From the NCBI GenBank assembly GCA_964594125.1, contig CAZQLL010000002.1, positions 62,001 to 126,000 on the forward strand: a stretch of 64,000 nucleotides of DNA, given 5' to 3'. Made by a program: the position numbers and the translations under genes. Source of the stretch: CAVRZJ01 sp964594125. Lineage in GTDB: Bacteria > Acidobacteriota > Thermoanaerobaculia > Thermoanaerobaculales > Thermoanaerobaculaceae. Of the stretch, positions 10,760-19,691 are shown in pieces; position 1 is the first letter of the stretch; every line of letters starts with the position of its first letter. A model generated the notes under the pieces. The model did no database searches and had not been told where the DNA came from. It saw only the letters and a program-made list of their open reading frames with translations.

Positions 10760-13633
10760 ATGTCGAAGGAGCGTGCCGTCATTCGATTCTCCATGGGTGT
10801 CCGCCCACTCGCTGCGCAACCGCGTCCGCCGCGGCAGAGGCTGCGCGCCGTAGCCGCCGCGGCGTGCGCCGTCGCCGCCGGGCTGACGGCCGGCGCCGCC
10901 GGCGCCGCTGTGCCGACGGCCGGCGGCGCGGCCGCGGGCGCGGCGGCTCGCGCCAGCCGTCTCGAGCTGCCGCTGGCCTTCGAGCCGAACCGCGGCCAGA
11001 CCGGCGGCGAGGCGCGGTTCCTGGCGCGCGCCGCCGGCTACACCGTGTGGGCCGGACGCGGCGAGGCCGTCCTGGCGCTGCGGCGCTCCGGCGGCGCGGC
11101 GCGGGACGCGAGCGCGGCGCCCGGCGTCCCGCTGGTACGTCTGCGCTGGCTGGGCGCGAGCCCCGCGCCGGCTCTCGAGGGCCGCGAGCCGCAGGCGGGC
11201 AAGAGCCACTACCTGCTCGGCGGCGACCCGGCGGGGTGGGTCACCGACGTGCCGCACTTCGGCAGGGTGAGGTACCGTGAGCTCTGGGCCGGCATCGACC
11301 TCGAGCTCTACGGCGACGGCAGGAGCCTGGAGTACGACTTCATCGTGGGCGCGGGGAGTGACCCGGCGCGCATCGAGGTGGCGGTCGAGGGCGCGCGGGA
11401 GATCCGCCTCGTCCCGGGCGGCGACCTCGAGCTCGTGCTGGCGGAGGGTACGCTCGTCCAGCGGCGGCCGCGCCTGTACCAGGAGAGCGCCGACGGTCAC
11501 CGCCGCGAGGTCGCCGGCGGCTTCGTGCTGCGCGCACCCGGCCGCTACGGCTTCCGCGTCGGCGCCTACGATCGCTCGCTCCCGCTGGTCATCGACCCGG
11601 TGCTCGACTACGCCACCTACCTCGGCGGGTCGGCCGGCGACCGCGTGCTCGGAGTGGCCGTCGGGCCCGCCGGCGAGATGTTCGTGGCGGGCGGCACGCT
11701 GTCGGCCAACTTCCCGACCGCCGGCGCGTTCCAGTCAACCCTCGCCGGCAGCGAGGACATCTTCATCAGCAAGCTGAACGCCTCCGGCACCGCGCTCGTG
11801 TACTCGACGTTCCTGGGCGGGAGCGGCAACGAGCGCGCCGAGGCGCTCGCCGTCGATCCGGCCGGGATGGCGATCGTGGCGGGGTTCACGGGCTCCACCA
11901 ACTTTCCGGTCAAGAATGCCCATCAGGGCGCCTTCATGGGCAACGCCGACGTGGTCGTGGCCAAGCTGTCGGCCTCCGGCAGCGCGCTGGAGTTCTCCAC
12001 CTACCTCGGCGGCACGTCGTACGACTGGGCGTACGGCGTGGCGACGGATGCCTCCGGCGCGGCGTACGTCGCCGGCTACACCGACTCGACCAACTTTCCC
12101 ACGGCCTCCGCCTTCGACGCCACCCACAACGGCGACCGCGACGTCTTCGTCGCCAAGCTCACCGGCGCCGGGGTCCTGGCCTACTCCACCTACCTCGGCG
12201 GCGGCGGCCGGGAGGAGGCGAACGACATCGCGGTCGGGTCCAGCGGCCACGCCTTCGTGACGGGGTACACCTTCTCCGCCAACTTCCCGACCGCCGGCCC
12301 CTTCCAGGCGGCGTACGCGGGGTCGGGCGACGTGTTCGTCGCCAAGCTGGCGCCGGCGGGCACCTCCCTGGCGTACTCGACGTATCTGGGCGGAACCAGC
12401 GAAGACACCGGTTTCGGGATCGCCGTCGATGCGTCGGCGCAGGCGTTCGTGGTCGGCCAGACGTTCTCGACCGCGTTCCCGACCGCCGGCCCCTTCCAGG
12501 CGGCGAAGTCGACCGGCTACGACGCCTTCGTGAGCAAGCTCAACGCCGCCGGCAACGCCCTCGTCTACTCCAGCTACCTCGGCGGCGCGCAGGGCGACTA
12601 CGCCTACGCGGTCGCGGTGTCGCCCGGCGGCGTGGCGTACGTCGGCGGGACCACGGCCTCGTCCGACTTCCCGCTCGTGCAGCCGCACCAGGGCACGTAC
12701 GGCGGCGGTCAGGGCGACGCCTTCCTCGTCGCGGTCGCCGCGCTCGGCAACGCCGTCGAGTACTCGACGTTCCTCGGCGGATCGGCCGCCGAGCAGGGGT
12801 GGGCGGTGGCGCAGTCCGGCGGCACCGTGCTCCTCGCCGGCGAGACCGCATCCGCCAATTTCCCGGTCACGAGCGCCCTCATGCCCACCTTCGGGGGCGG
12901 CGCCAACGACGGCTTCGTGGCCCGCTTCGCGTTCGCCGGATCGTTCCCTTACCGCTACTGGATCCCCTCCGCGAGCCGCGCGAGCGGCCTGCTGGGCAGT
13001 CTGTGGCGGACCGACCTCGGCCTCCTCAACCCGGCGGCGGCGCGCGCCGACTACGAGCTGGTGTACTACGCCGCCGCCGGCCCGCTGAGCTCGACCGGCT
13101 TCGCCGCGCCGGCGAGCCAGGCGATCCTCAAGGACGTCCTGGCGGGGCTCGGCGGCACCGGATCGGGAGCGGTCGAGGTGCGCTCGACGCTGCCGCTGAA
13201 GGTGTCCTCCCGAACCTACAACCTGATCGCGGCGGGGGCAACCTGCACCCCCAACGGCACCCTTGGCCAGAACCTCGACGCCCTCGAGGCCTCCGCCGGC
13301 CTGACGGCCGGGCAGAGCGCCTACCTGCCGCAGCTCACCGAGGACGCCTCGTTCCGCACCAACATCAGCCACACCAACATGAGCACCGCCGCCGCCGCCG
13401 CCACGGTGGAGCTGTTCGACGGCGCCGGCGTCAAGGTGGGGGAGTACACGGTCTCGCTCAACCCCGGCCAGTTCAAGCAGGAGGTGCAGCCGTTCAAGAA
13501 CAAGGCCGCGCAGACCAACCTCAGCCGCGGCTACGCCAGGGTCACGGTCACCGCGGGATCGGGGGTCGTCGTGTACGCGTCGGTGATCGACAACATCACG
13601 CAGGACGCGGCCACGATGACGATGCAGCGATAG
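10760..13633 (+). CDS. SBBP-type seven-repeat beta-propeller surface protein
   Basis: A 957-residue predicted secreted protein from ATG 10760 with GGAGG 5 bp upstream; the signal sequence has a long basic n-region and a core near residues 30-50. An N-terminal DUF7948-like domain follows (LPLAFEPNRGQTGGEARFLA). Then come seven repeats of about 56 residues, each ending in a variant of Y-[SA]-[TS]-[YF]-LGG (DYATYLGG, VYSTFLGG, EFSTYLGG, AYSTYLGG twice, VYSSYLGG, EYSTFLGG). These are SBBP blades and should close a seven-bladed propeller. The last about 225 residues (from FPYRYWIPSAS) form a separate domain that resembles the N-terminal domain of the protein at 26631-28835. The role is unknown; adhesion or matrix binding is a guess. 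An inverted repeat brackets the gene. Confidence 0.88.
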   Translation: MSKERAVIRFSMGVRPLAAQPRPPRQRLRAVAAAACAVAAGLTAGAAGAAVPTAGGAAAGAAARASRLELPLAFEPNRGQTGGEARFLARAAGYTVWAGRGEAVLALRRSGGAARDASAAPGVPLVRLRWLGASPAPALEGREPQAGKSHYLLGGDPAGWVTDVPHFGRVRYRELWAGIDLELYGDGRSLEYDFIVGAGSDPARIEVAVEGAREIRLVPGGDLELVLAEGTLVQRRPRLYQESADGHRREVAGGFVLRAPGRYGFRVGAYDRSLPLVIDPVLDYATYLGGSAGDRVLGVAVGPAGEMFVAGGTLSANFPTAGAFQSTLAGSEDIFISKLNASGTALVYSTFLGGSGNERAEALAVDPAGMAIVAGFTGSTNFPVKNAHQGAFMGNADVVVAKLSASGSALEFSTYLGGTSYDWAYGVATDASGAAYVAGYTDSTNFPTASAFDATHNGDRDVFVAKLTGAGVLAYSTYLGGGGREEANDIAVGSSGHAFVTGYTFSANFPTAGPFQAAYAGSGDVFVAKLAPAGTSLAYSTYLGGTSEDTGFGIAVDASAQAFVVGQTFSTAFPTAGPFQAAKSTGYDAFVSKLNAAGNALVYSSYLGGAQGDYAYAVAVSPGGVAYVGGTTASSDFPLVQPHQGTYGGGQGDAFLVAVAALGNAVEYSTFLGGSAAEQGWAVAQSGGTVLLAGETASANFPVTSALMPTFGGGANDGFVARFAFAGSFPYRYWIPSASRASGLLGSLWRTDLGLLNPAAARADYELVYYAAAGPLSSTGFAAPASQAILKDVLAGLGGTGSGAVEVRSTLPLKVSSRTYNLIAAGATCTPNGTLGQNLDALEASAGLTAGQSAYLPQLTEDASFRTNISHTNMSTAAAAATVELFDGAGVKVGEYTVSLNPGQFKQEVQPFKNKAAQTNLSRGYARVTVTAGSGVVVYASVIDNITQDAATMTMQR

Positions 13634-13800
13634 GGACGCGCGGGGGCGGCCGGCGCCCAGGCCAGGTCCCGTCCCGCAGATACGTTGCACCGATGGAGCG
13701 GGCCGGGACACTTCGCGGGGGAGGCCTCGCCGCCTGCTGGTGCGGCCTGCGGCCGTGCACGGGGCGCGCCCTCCTCGCGCGTCCTGTCGGGGGAAGCGGG

Positions 13801-13838
13801 CGCCGCCTCCCCCGGCCCCCTGCCCGCGTGTCGCGTCC
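13801..13838 (-). repeat. Right copy of the 38-bp inverted repeat flanking the SBBP gene
   Basis: Reverse-complement partner of 10608-10645 (35 of 38 identical). It lies in the 243-bp gap between the convergent SBBP and rsgA genes. No transposase or target-site duplication is visible, so this may be a dispersed intergenic repeat family rather than element ends. Confidence 0.7.
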
Positions 13839-13876
13839 GTTGCGGTGAACGACGAGGTGCCCAGGCGCGACACGCA

Positions 13877-14938
13877 CTAGCCGCTCCTGGGTGGCATTCG
13901 CCGCATCGCCCTGTGGATCGGCCGCCAGCGGCGCCGCTCCTCCAGGCGCGCGAGCCCGTTGCGGCGTGCGGCGAGCGCCGCGAGCTCGCGCTCGAGCTTG
14001 TGCAGGCTCGCGACTCGCCCCGCGTCGAGCGTCCCCGCGGCCACCGCGGCGGCGACCGCGCACCCCGGCTCGCCGGCGTGCCGGCAGTCGCGGAAGCGGC
14101 AGCCGGCGGCGAGCGCGGCGATGTCGGCGAAGGCGGCGTCGAGGCCGTCGCCGCCGCTCCAGAGCTGCAGCTCGCGGATCCCCGGGCCGTCGATCAGGCA
14201 GCCGCCGCCGGGCAGCACGAACAGCTCGCGCACGGTGGTGGTGTGGCGGCCGCGGCGGTCGTGCGCGCGCACCGCCGCCACGCGCTGCCGGGCGTCGCCG
14301 AGCAGCCGGTTGACGAGCGTCGACTTGCCGGCGCCCGAGGAGCCCACCAGCACGCCCGTGCGGTGGCCGCGCGCGAGCAGCTCGCCGACGACCTCGACGC
14401 CGTCGCCGGTGACGGCGCTCACCAGGTGCACCGCGACGCCGGGCGCCGCCGCGCTCGCCTCCGCCAGCATGCCCGCTGCGTCGTCCGCGATGTCGGCCTT
14501 GTTGAGCAGCACCACCGGCTCGGCGCCGCTCTCCCACACCGCCGCGGTCCAGCGCTCGAGGCGGCGCACGTTGGCGTCGCCGTCGAGACCCATGACGACG
14601 AGGACGGCGTCGACGTTCGCCGCGAGCACCTGCTCGGCGGTGACGGCGCCCGCCACCTTGCGCGCCAGGGCGCTGCGCCGCGCGAGCAGGCGCACGATGC
14701 GGTGCAGGCCGCGCGGGCCGTCCGGCGCGGCGAGCACCCAGTCGCCGGCGGCGGCGCGCGGCGTGCCCGCCGCCGGCGCTCGCTGCGCCGCCACGACCTC
14801 GCCTGCCGCGGTGGCGATCGTCACTTGCTGCCCGTGGTCGACGACGACGCGCCCGGGCGCGCCGTCGCTGTCATTGCCTGCGATCTGCTGCGAGAAGAAG
14901 CCGCTCCAGCCGAGCTGCTCCAGGTCGATCACGCTCAT
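13877..14938 (-). CDS. rsgA: Ribosome small-subunit biogenesis GTPase RsgA
   Basis: A 353-residue circularly permuted GTPase that helps mature the 30S subunit. An N-terminal OB-fold (about 35-100) is followed by motifs in permuted order: G4 LLNKADI, then G1 GSSGAGKSTLVN, then G3 DGPGIREL. A C-terminal zinc finger has Cys-x5-Cys-x-His-x5-Cys spacing (CRFRDCRHAGEPGC). Length and order match RsgA/YjeQ. The ATG at 14936-14938 starts MSVIDLEQLGWSGFF, the usual opening. It stands alone, convergent with the SBBP gene. Confidence 0.95.
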   Translation of the reverse strand: MSVIDLEQLGWSGFFSQQIAGNDSDGAPGRVVVDHGQQVTIATAAGEVVAAQRAPAAGTPRAAAGDWVLAAPDGPRGLHRIVRLLARRSALARKVAGAVTAEQVLAANVDAVLVVMGLDGDANVRRLERWTAAVWESGAEPVVLLNKADIADDAAGMLAEASAAAPGVAVHLVSAVTGDGVEVVGELLARGHRTGVLVGSSGAGKSTLVNRLLGDARQRVAAVRAHDRRGRHTTTVRELFVLPGGGCLIDGPGIRELQLWSGGDGLDAAFADIAALAAGCRFRDCRHAGEPGCAVAAAVAAGTLDAGRVASLHKLERELAALAARRNGLARLEERRRWRPIHRAMRRMPPRSG

Positions 14939-15372
14939 GCCCTGCCTCCCGATCCTCTCCCGCCGCCTGCAGGAGAGATCACACCGCCGCGCCGGTCGGC
15001 GCGGTCGGGCGGACGATGTCGGCGCCGGCGGTCAGCCGCCGGCCGGTCCGATCGTCAGAAGGCAATCTCCGGCACCCACGCTCCCCGCGGCGTCCGCTGG
15101 GAGCGGCGCCGCAGGACAAATAATAGCCCACCGCGGCGGGGTTGGAGCGCTCGCGATGCAATGGGGCAGGCCACGGTGTGCGACGCTTTGGAGGACAGGA
15201 GCCGCCGGCTTGCCGATACGCGAGCTCGTCGAGTTCGATTCGCCCGCCCGCTCGGATCGACATCGGACCGGCGGCGCCGGAATGGCGGTGACCGAGTGAG
15301 GTGTTTTCGAGGTGCGGAGCGAACAAGCCGACGCAACCCTCGGGCGGCGCCGATCCGCGGAGGAGCTTGACG
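14939..15372. other. Intergenic stretch upstream of the DUF2892 gene
   Basis: These 434 bp separate divergent rsgA and the small DUF2892 gene. The segment is less GC-rich around 15110-15130 (acaaataatag), where a promoter could lie, but no -35/-10 pair is convincing. A T-arm look-alike at 15228-15245 (gagttcgattc) has no matching tRNA body. No gene is supported. Confidence 0.35.
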
Positions 15373-15564
15373 ATGACACGGAACATCGGCGGTGCGGATC
15401 GGGTCGTGCGGGTGATCGCCGGGGCGGCGATCATCGCGGCGGGCGTCTACTTCAAGAGCTGGTGGGGCGTGATCGGGGTCGTGCCGCTGCTCACCGCGGC
15501 GATCGGCTGGTGCCCCGCGTACCTGCCGTTCGGCATCTCGACCTGCGCCGTGCGCAAGGCGTAG
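15373..15564 (+). CDS. DUF2892 small membrane protein
   Basis: A 63-residue protein with AGGAG 7 bp before ATG 15373. It opens MTRNIGGADRVVRVIAGA and has two hydrophobic segments (about 12-27 and 32-48), ending GWCPAYLPFGISTCAVRKA. This is the YgaP-like inner-membrane domain (DUF2892) that in many bacteria is free-standing or fused to rhodanese. The paired cysteines near the C-terminus are typical of the family. Function is unknown; a link to sulfur or metal handling is only suggested by rhodanese fusions elsewhere. It ends 12 bp from a convergent membrane-protein gene. Confidence 0.88.
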   Translation: MTRNIGGADRVVRVIAGAAIIAAGVYFKSWWGVIGVVPLLTAAIGWCPAYLPFGISTCAVRKA

Positions 15565-15576
15565 CTGCCGCGCCGG

Positions 15577-16779
15577 TCACGGCGCCGGCGTGCGCACCAG
15601 CGCCAGGCGGCGCTCGAGGTGCGGCAGCAGCGAGCCGATCGCCCGCCGCGGCCGGCGCAGCAGCTCGCGGGCGGGCGGGAGCGCCGCGATCGCCTCGGGG
15701 AGCGCGGCGAACGCGGTCTCGAGCGCGGCGAGGAACGGTGCCGCGCCGCGCCGCGCCATCCACGCGCGGATGCCCGGGTTGGTGAGCTCGAATCCGAGCG
15801 CGGCGAAGCACAGCGCCACGTAGACGGCGCGCAGGCTCATCGCCGCCCCGATCGCGAAGCCGGCCCATGCCGGCTCGCCGGGCGGCCGCTCGAGGAGGAA
15901 CACCGCGCCGGCAAGCGCGGTGAGCAGCGCGAGGCCGATCCAGAACCCCGCCCGCCCCAGACGCCGCAGCGACGAGGGGTAGCGCCAGCGCGCCGCCAGC
16001 GCGGCTGCGGCCACAACGGCGGCAGCGCCGGCGAGCGGCAGCTTGCCGAGTGCGAGCATCCCGGCCGGCAACGCGGCCAGCACCGCCGCCAGGGCCGGGA
16101 GCGCCGGCGCCGGAGCGGCCCGGCCGGGCGTGTTCCGGCGCGCCGGCGGCGCCGCCGACGGCGCGCGCTCGGGCAGCGGCGGCGCCGCGGAGACGCTCCA
16201 TCCGGCGGCGGCGGCGGCGAAGCCGGCGAGGACGTTGACCGCGGCGAGGGCGGCCACCGGCCCCCACGCGCCCAGCGGCACGTGGCCGATCTGGCGCTCG
16301 GCCCACGCCACGAGCTGGGTGTACACCGTGACCAGGTTGCCGCCGTAGGTCAGCAGCCAGGAGAGCAGCCGGTGGGTCATCGTCCACGACATCGCCAGGG
16401 CGCCGCCCAGCAGGTAGCCGAGCAGGCGGCGCGGCGCCAGCCGCGTCGCGAGCTCCATCGCGAACCCCTCGATCGCGATCGCCAGCATCGGGCCGAGCAG
16501 CACCGCGGACGGCGAGGCGGACTTCATCGCGGCTGCGATCAGGCCGGCGCGCCAGATCACCCCGCGCTGCGGCCAGCGCCGGTGGCCGGCGACCAGCAGC
16601 ATCACCCCGATCGCGGTCATGATGTGGCCGCGCAGCGGCACCTTCAGGTTGTGCAGGAACGACCCGAGGACGATCTCGGCGGCGGCCCACAGGCTCCCCA
16701 GCACCGCCGCCTCGCGCCAGCGCGGGTCGCCGGCGGCGAGCGGCGCCGGATCGCCGGGTGCGGGGGCCGCCGCGTGCAC
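15577..16779 (-). CDS. Polytopic membrane protein, possibly ECF-transporter S-component-like
   Basis: A 400-residue protein with about eight to ten hydrophobic segments and an Ala/Pro-rich cytoplasmic linker near residues 205-235. The N-terminal half contains GSLWAAAEIVLGSFLHNLK, AIGVMLLVAGHR, GLIAAAMKSASPS and LLGPMLAIAIEGFAMEL. These resemble substrate-binding (S) components of energy-coupling-factor vitamin transporters, but no EcfA or EcfT gene is next to it. The C-terminal half (about 300-400) has two more helices and a basic tail. I recognise no characterised homologue. Start GTG/ATG choice at 16779 is tentative. Confidence 0.6.
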   Translation of the reverse strand: MHAAAPAPGDPAPLAAGDPRWREAAVLGSLWAAAEIVLGSFLHNLKVPLRGHIMTAIGVMLLVAGHRRWPQRGVIWRAGLIAAAMKSASPSAVLLGPMLAIAIEGFAMELATRLAPRRLLGYLLGGALAMSWTMTHRLLSWLLTYGGNLVTVYTQLVAWAERQIGHVPLGAWGPVAALAAVNVLAGFAAAAAGWSVSAAPPLPERAPSAAPPARRNTPGRAAPAPALPALAAVLAALPAGMLALGKLPLAGAAAVVAAAALAARWRYPSSLRRLGRAGFWIGLALLTALAGAVFLLERPPGEPAWAGFAIGAAMSLRAVYVALCFAALGFELTNPGIRAWMARRGAAPFLAALETAFAALPEAIAALPPARELLRRPRRAIGSLLPHLERRLALVRTPAP

Positions 16780-16917
16780 CGGCGGATGCTAGCAGAGCCC
16801 GACGCTGCGTCCCCGGCGAGCCGGCGAGCCGCCCGGATTGACAGCAGCCCGCGCCCCGGGCAAGATGCCCGCTCTGCGACGCGGGCGGCCCGAGCGCCCG
16901 GTCCCGGGGGGAATCCG

Positions 16918-17430
16918 ATGAAGAAACTCGTCCTCCTCACGATGGCTGTTGCCGTACTGGCCGGCGCGTGGTCCGGCGCCGACGAGGGCACGACCTACGG
17001 CAAGGGCGTGACGCTCGACAAGGCCGTCGCCATCCCCGAGCTGCTCTCCAGGCCCGACGAGTACGTCGGCAAGAAGGTACGCGTCGAGGGCGTGGTCAGC
17101 GCCGTGTGCGCCAAGCGCGGCTGCTGGATGATGGTCACCGATCCCGACAGCGGCAAGGGAGTGCGCATCAAGGTCGAGGACGGCGTCATCGTCTTCCCGA
17201 TGGAGGCGATGGGGCACAAGGCGGCTGCCGAGGGTGTCTTCGAGGTGGTCGGCCCAGGCGGCGAGCACGCCGGAGCCGGGATGAAGGGCGAGCACGCCGG
17301 GGCGCAGCAGCACGGCGAGCACGCGCCCGCGGCCGGCGCCGCCGCGCACTCCTGCGCCGAGCAGGAGAAGGCCGCGGCGAAGGCCGCCGCGAGCTACCAG
17401 ATCTCCGGCATCGGCGCCGTCGTCTACTAG
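16918..17430 (+). CDS. DUF4920 domain-containing exported protein
   Basis: A 170-residue protein from ATG 16918 with a G-rich ribosome binding site. The first about 21 residues are a signal peptide (MKKLVLLTMAVAVLAGAWSG). The core has the DUF4920 pattern: IPELLSRPDEYVGKKVRVEG followed by VVSAVCAKRGCWMMVTD, an OB-like fold with Cys-x4-Cys. A histidine-bearing insertion follows (GEHAGAGMKGEHAGAQQHGE), then SYQISGIGAVVY. The His/Glu-rich insertion suggests metal binding, which is inference. It is 13 bp upstream of a PepSY-associated membrane protein, so the two probably form an operon. Confidence 0.85.
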   Translation: MKKLVLLTMAVAVLAGAWSGADEGTTYGKGVTLDKAVAIPELLSRPDEYVGKKVRVEGVVSAVCAKRGCWMMVTDPDSGKGVRIKVEDGVIVFPMEAMGHKAAAEGVFEVVGPGGEHAGAGMKGEHAGAQQHGEHAPAAGAAAHSCAEQEKAAAKAAASYQISGIGAVVY

Positions 17431-17443
17431 CTGCGGACCGGCC

Positions 17444-17989
17444 GTGCGCTGGCACCGCGCGATCGTCGCGGTTCACCGCGACATCGGGTACTTCTTCGCC
17501 GCGCTGACGGTGGTCTACGCCGTCTCCGGGGTCGCCGTCAACCACGTCGAGGACTGGAACCCGTCATATCGCCTCGAGACGCGGCGCCACGACGTCGGCG
17601 CGCTTCCCGCCGGGCCGGCGGACGAGGTGGCCGCCGAGGTGCTCGCGCGCCTCGCGATCGCAGAGAAGCCGCGCTCCGCGGTGCGCGTCGGCGACCGTCT
17701 CGTGAAGGTGTTCCTGCACGAGCGGACGCTCACGGTGGCGCTGCCCGAGGGCACGGTGGTGGACGAGCGCCGCGCGCGCAGGCCGCTGCTGTTCGAGGCG
17801 AACTTCCTCCACCTCAACCGCGGCAAGGGGTGGTGGACGTGGTTCGCCGACGTCTACGCCGTCGGCCTCGCAGTGCTCGCCCTCACCGGCATCTTCATCC
17901 TGAAGGGAAACAAGGGTCTGCCGGGCCGCGGCAAGTGGCTCGTGCTCGCCGGCGCCGCGGTCCCGCTGCTCTACCTGCTGATCGTCTGA
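17444..17989 (+). CDS. PepSY-associated transmembrane protein
   Basis: A 181-residue protein read from GTG 17444. It starts MRWHRAIVAVHRDIGYFF, a motif of PepSY_TM-like proteins, with a first membrane helix about 10-32. A soluble central part (PRSAVRVGDRLVKVFLHERT) follows, then helices about 135-155 and 160-180 (VLALTGIFILKGNKGLPGRG). Two histidines near the first helix (WHRAIVAVH) are typical of this group and could bind haem or metal; that is unproven. It follows the DUF4920 gene by 13 bp. Its 3' end overlaps the convergent symporter gene by 19 bp. Confidence 0.82.
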   Translation: MRWHRAIVAVHRDIGYFFAALTVVYAVSGVAVNHVEDWNPSYRLETRRHDVGALPAGPADEVAAEVLARLAIAEKPRSAVRVGDRLVKVFLHERTLTVALPEGTVVDERRARRPLLFEANFLHLNRGKGWWTWFADVYAVGLAVLALTGIFILKGNKGLPGRGKWLVLAGAAVPLLYLLIV

Positions 17990-19428
17990 CGGCGACGGGC
18001 GCCGCCGCGGTCGAGGGAGCTGACGACGAGGGCGGCAAGGCTGGCGAGGACGAACGCGGGCACCAGCTCGTAGATCACCGCGTCGGAGAGGCCGGACAGC
18101 TTCCACGCGACGGTGACGCCGAAGCCGGTGAGCATGCCGGCGACGACCCCCTTCCGGGTGAGCACGTCGGTCCACAGCGACAGCAGCAGCACCGGTCCGA
18201 ATGCGGCGCCGAGCCCCGACCAGGCGAACAGCACGAACCAGAAGACGACCCGCACGTCCTTGAGCGAGACGGCGAGCGCCGCGACGCCGAGGACGAGCAC
18301 CGCGACGCGGCCGGCGAGCACGGCGGCGCGGCCGCTGCGCGCCACGCCGAACACGTTCTCGAACAGGTCGCGGGAGACCGCCGAGGCGGCGACCAGGAGC
18401 TGCGAGGAGACCGTGGACATGATCGCCGACAGGATCGCGGCGAGCATGACGCCGGCCGCCAGCGGGTGCAGCAGCGACCGCGACAGCAGCGGGAAAAGCT
18501 GCTCCGGGTCGCCGCCCTGGCCGAGCTCGGGCATCAGCAGCCGGCCGGCGAGGCCGAGGTAGCCGGCGCCGTAGAACACCGCCACCCCCCATACCATGGC
18601 GATCACCTGCGTCTGGCGGATCTTCCCGTCGCCGGACGCCGCCATGTAGCGGGTGAGCACGTGCGGCTGGCCGGGGTAGCCGAGGCCGATGCCGAGCAGC
18701 CCGGTCATGAAGCCGAACAGGGCGAACCCGGTGCGTCCGCCGGTGGCGGTCACCAGGTTCGGGTCGGCGGCCGCGAGCTGCTGCAGCATCGCCGCGTAGC
18801 CGCCGACCTGTGCGACCACCAGCAGCGGCATGACGACCAGCGCAAGCGCCATGATCGTCCCCTGGAAGAAGTCGGTCCACGAGACCGCGCGGAAACCGCC
18901 CATCAGCGTGTAGACGACGATGATGATGCCGCCGGCGGCGATCCCCTGCGGGTAGGAGAGGCCGAGGATCGCCTGCATCGCCTTGCCGGTGGCGGTCATC
19001 TGCGCCGCGACGTAGCCGCCGAGCGACACGAAGATGATGGCGACGCTGGCGAGCCGTACGACGTGGCGAGGATCGCCGAAGCGGTCGGCGAGGAAGTCCG
19101 GCAGCGTCAGCGATCCCTGCCGCGCCGCCTCGCGGCGCAGCCGCGGCGCCACGAAGTAGAGGTTGGCGACGTAGCCGAGCAGGCAGCCCGGCGCGTACCA
19201 CAACGCCGACACGCCGTTGACGTACGCCATCCCCACCGCCCCCAGCACCACCCACCCGCTTTCGGAGGACGCCGTCGACGAGATCGCGGTCACCCACGAG
19301 CCGAGCGAGCGGCCGGCGAGGAAGAAATCCTCGGGCGAGCGGGTGAGGCGCGCGGCGGCGAAGCCGATGCCGAGGAGGATCGCCATGTACACCGCAGTGA
19401 CGGCAAGAATGGTCGCGTCAGTGCTCAT
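17971..19428 (-). CDS. Sodium:solute symporter family protein
   Basis: A 485-residue inner-membrane transporter with about 13 helices. It has the SSF hallmarks: AGRSLGSWVTAISSTASSES in helix 1, the GYPGQPHVLTRYMAA loop, and AGVMLAAILSAIMSTVSSQL, which holds part of the Na+ site (AxxSAIMSTxSSQLL). It should couple Na+ entry to uptake of a small organic solute (PutP/PanF group); substrate unknown. Start ATG 19428 opens MSTDATILAVTAVYMAILLG and lies inside the end of the 35-residue gene upstream, so translation is probably coupled. Confidence 0.92.
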   Translation of the reverse strand: MSTDATILAVTAVYMAILLGIGFAAARLTRSPEDFFLAGRSLGSWVTAISSTASSESGWVVLGAVGMAYVNGVSALWYAPGCLLGYVANLYFVAPRLRREAARQGSLTLPDFLADRFGDPRHVVRLASVAIIFVSLGGYVAAQMTATGKAMQAILGLSYPQGIAAGGIIIVVYTLMGGFRAVSWTDFFQGTIMALALVVMPLLVVAQVGGYAAMLQQLAAADPNLVTATGGRTGFALFGFMTGLLGIGLGYPGQPHVLTRYMAASGDGKIRQTQVIAMVWGVAVFYGAGYLGLAGRLLMPELGQGGDPEQLFPLLSRSLLHPLAAGVMLAAILSAIMSTVSSQLLVAASAVSRDLFENVFGVARSGRAAVLAGRVAVLVLGVAALAVSLKDVRVVFWFVLFAWSGLGAAFGPVLLLSLWTDVLTRKGVVAGMLTGFGVTVAWKLSGLSDAVIYELVPAFVLASLAALVVSSLDRGGARRRQTISR

Positions 19429-19525
19429 GGCGGCCCCACAGCAGGTAGTGGACCAACGCGCCGAGCCCGAAGGCGAGCGGCACGACGATGAGGAACACAT
19501 GGGTGGCGATGGGGATCGGGGTCAT
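19418..19525 (-). CDS. 35-residue single-helix membrane protein partnered with the symporter
   Basis: ATG 19525 has GAGGAG about 11 bp upstream; the frame ends TGA 19418-19420. The product begins MTPIPIATHVFLIVVPLAFG, continues with a hydrophobic stretch (LGALVHYLLWG) and ends RHEH. One membrane helix fills most of the protein. It overlaps the symporter start by 11 bp. Tiny membrane proteins in this position occur before many SSF genes (symporter small accessory proteins, DUF3311-like) and probably assist or stabilise the carrier. Confidence 0.75.
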   Translation of the reverse strand: MTPIPIATHVFLIVVPLAFGLGALVHYLLWGRHEH

Positions 19526-19691
19526 GGCGGCGAGCTCCTCGAACGACCCGTCATGGTACTCCGGGCGGCGGCAGGGCGCGACGCCGCGGCAGCTCGCACG
19601 TCGCGGCGGTCCGTGCGCACGCTGCTGCTACGATGCCATGGGCACGGTCGGCGCACGGGGCGAGGCCGTGCCGATGAGCTCGGAGGGGGCC

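Noticed and set aside
15228..15245. tRNA T-arm look-alike (gagttcgattc)
   Set aside because: No pairing T-stem, anticodon arm or acceptor stem can be built around it on either strand.
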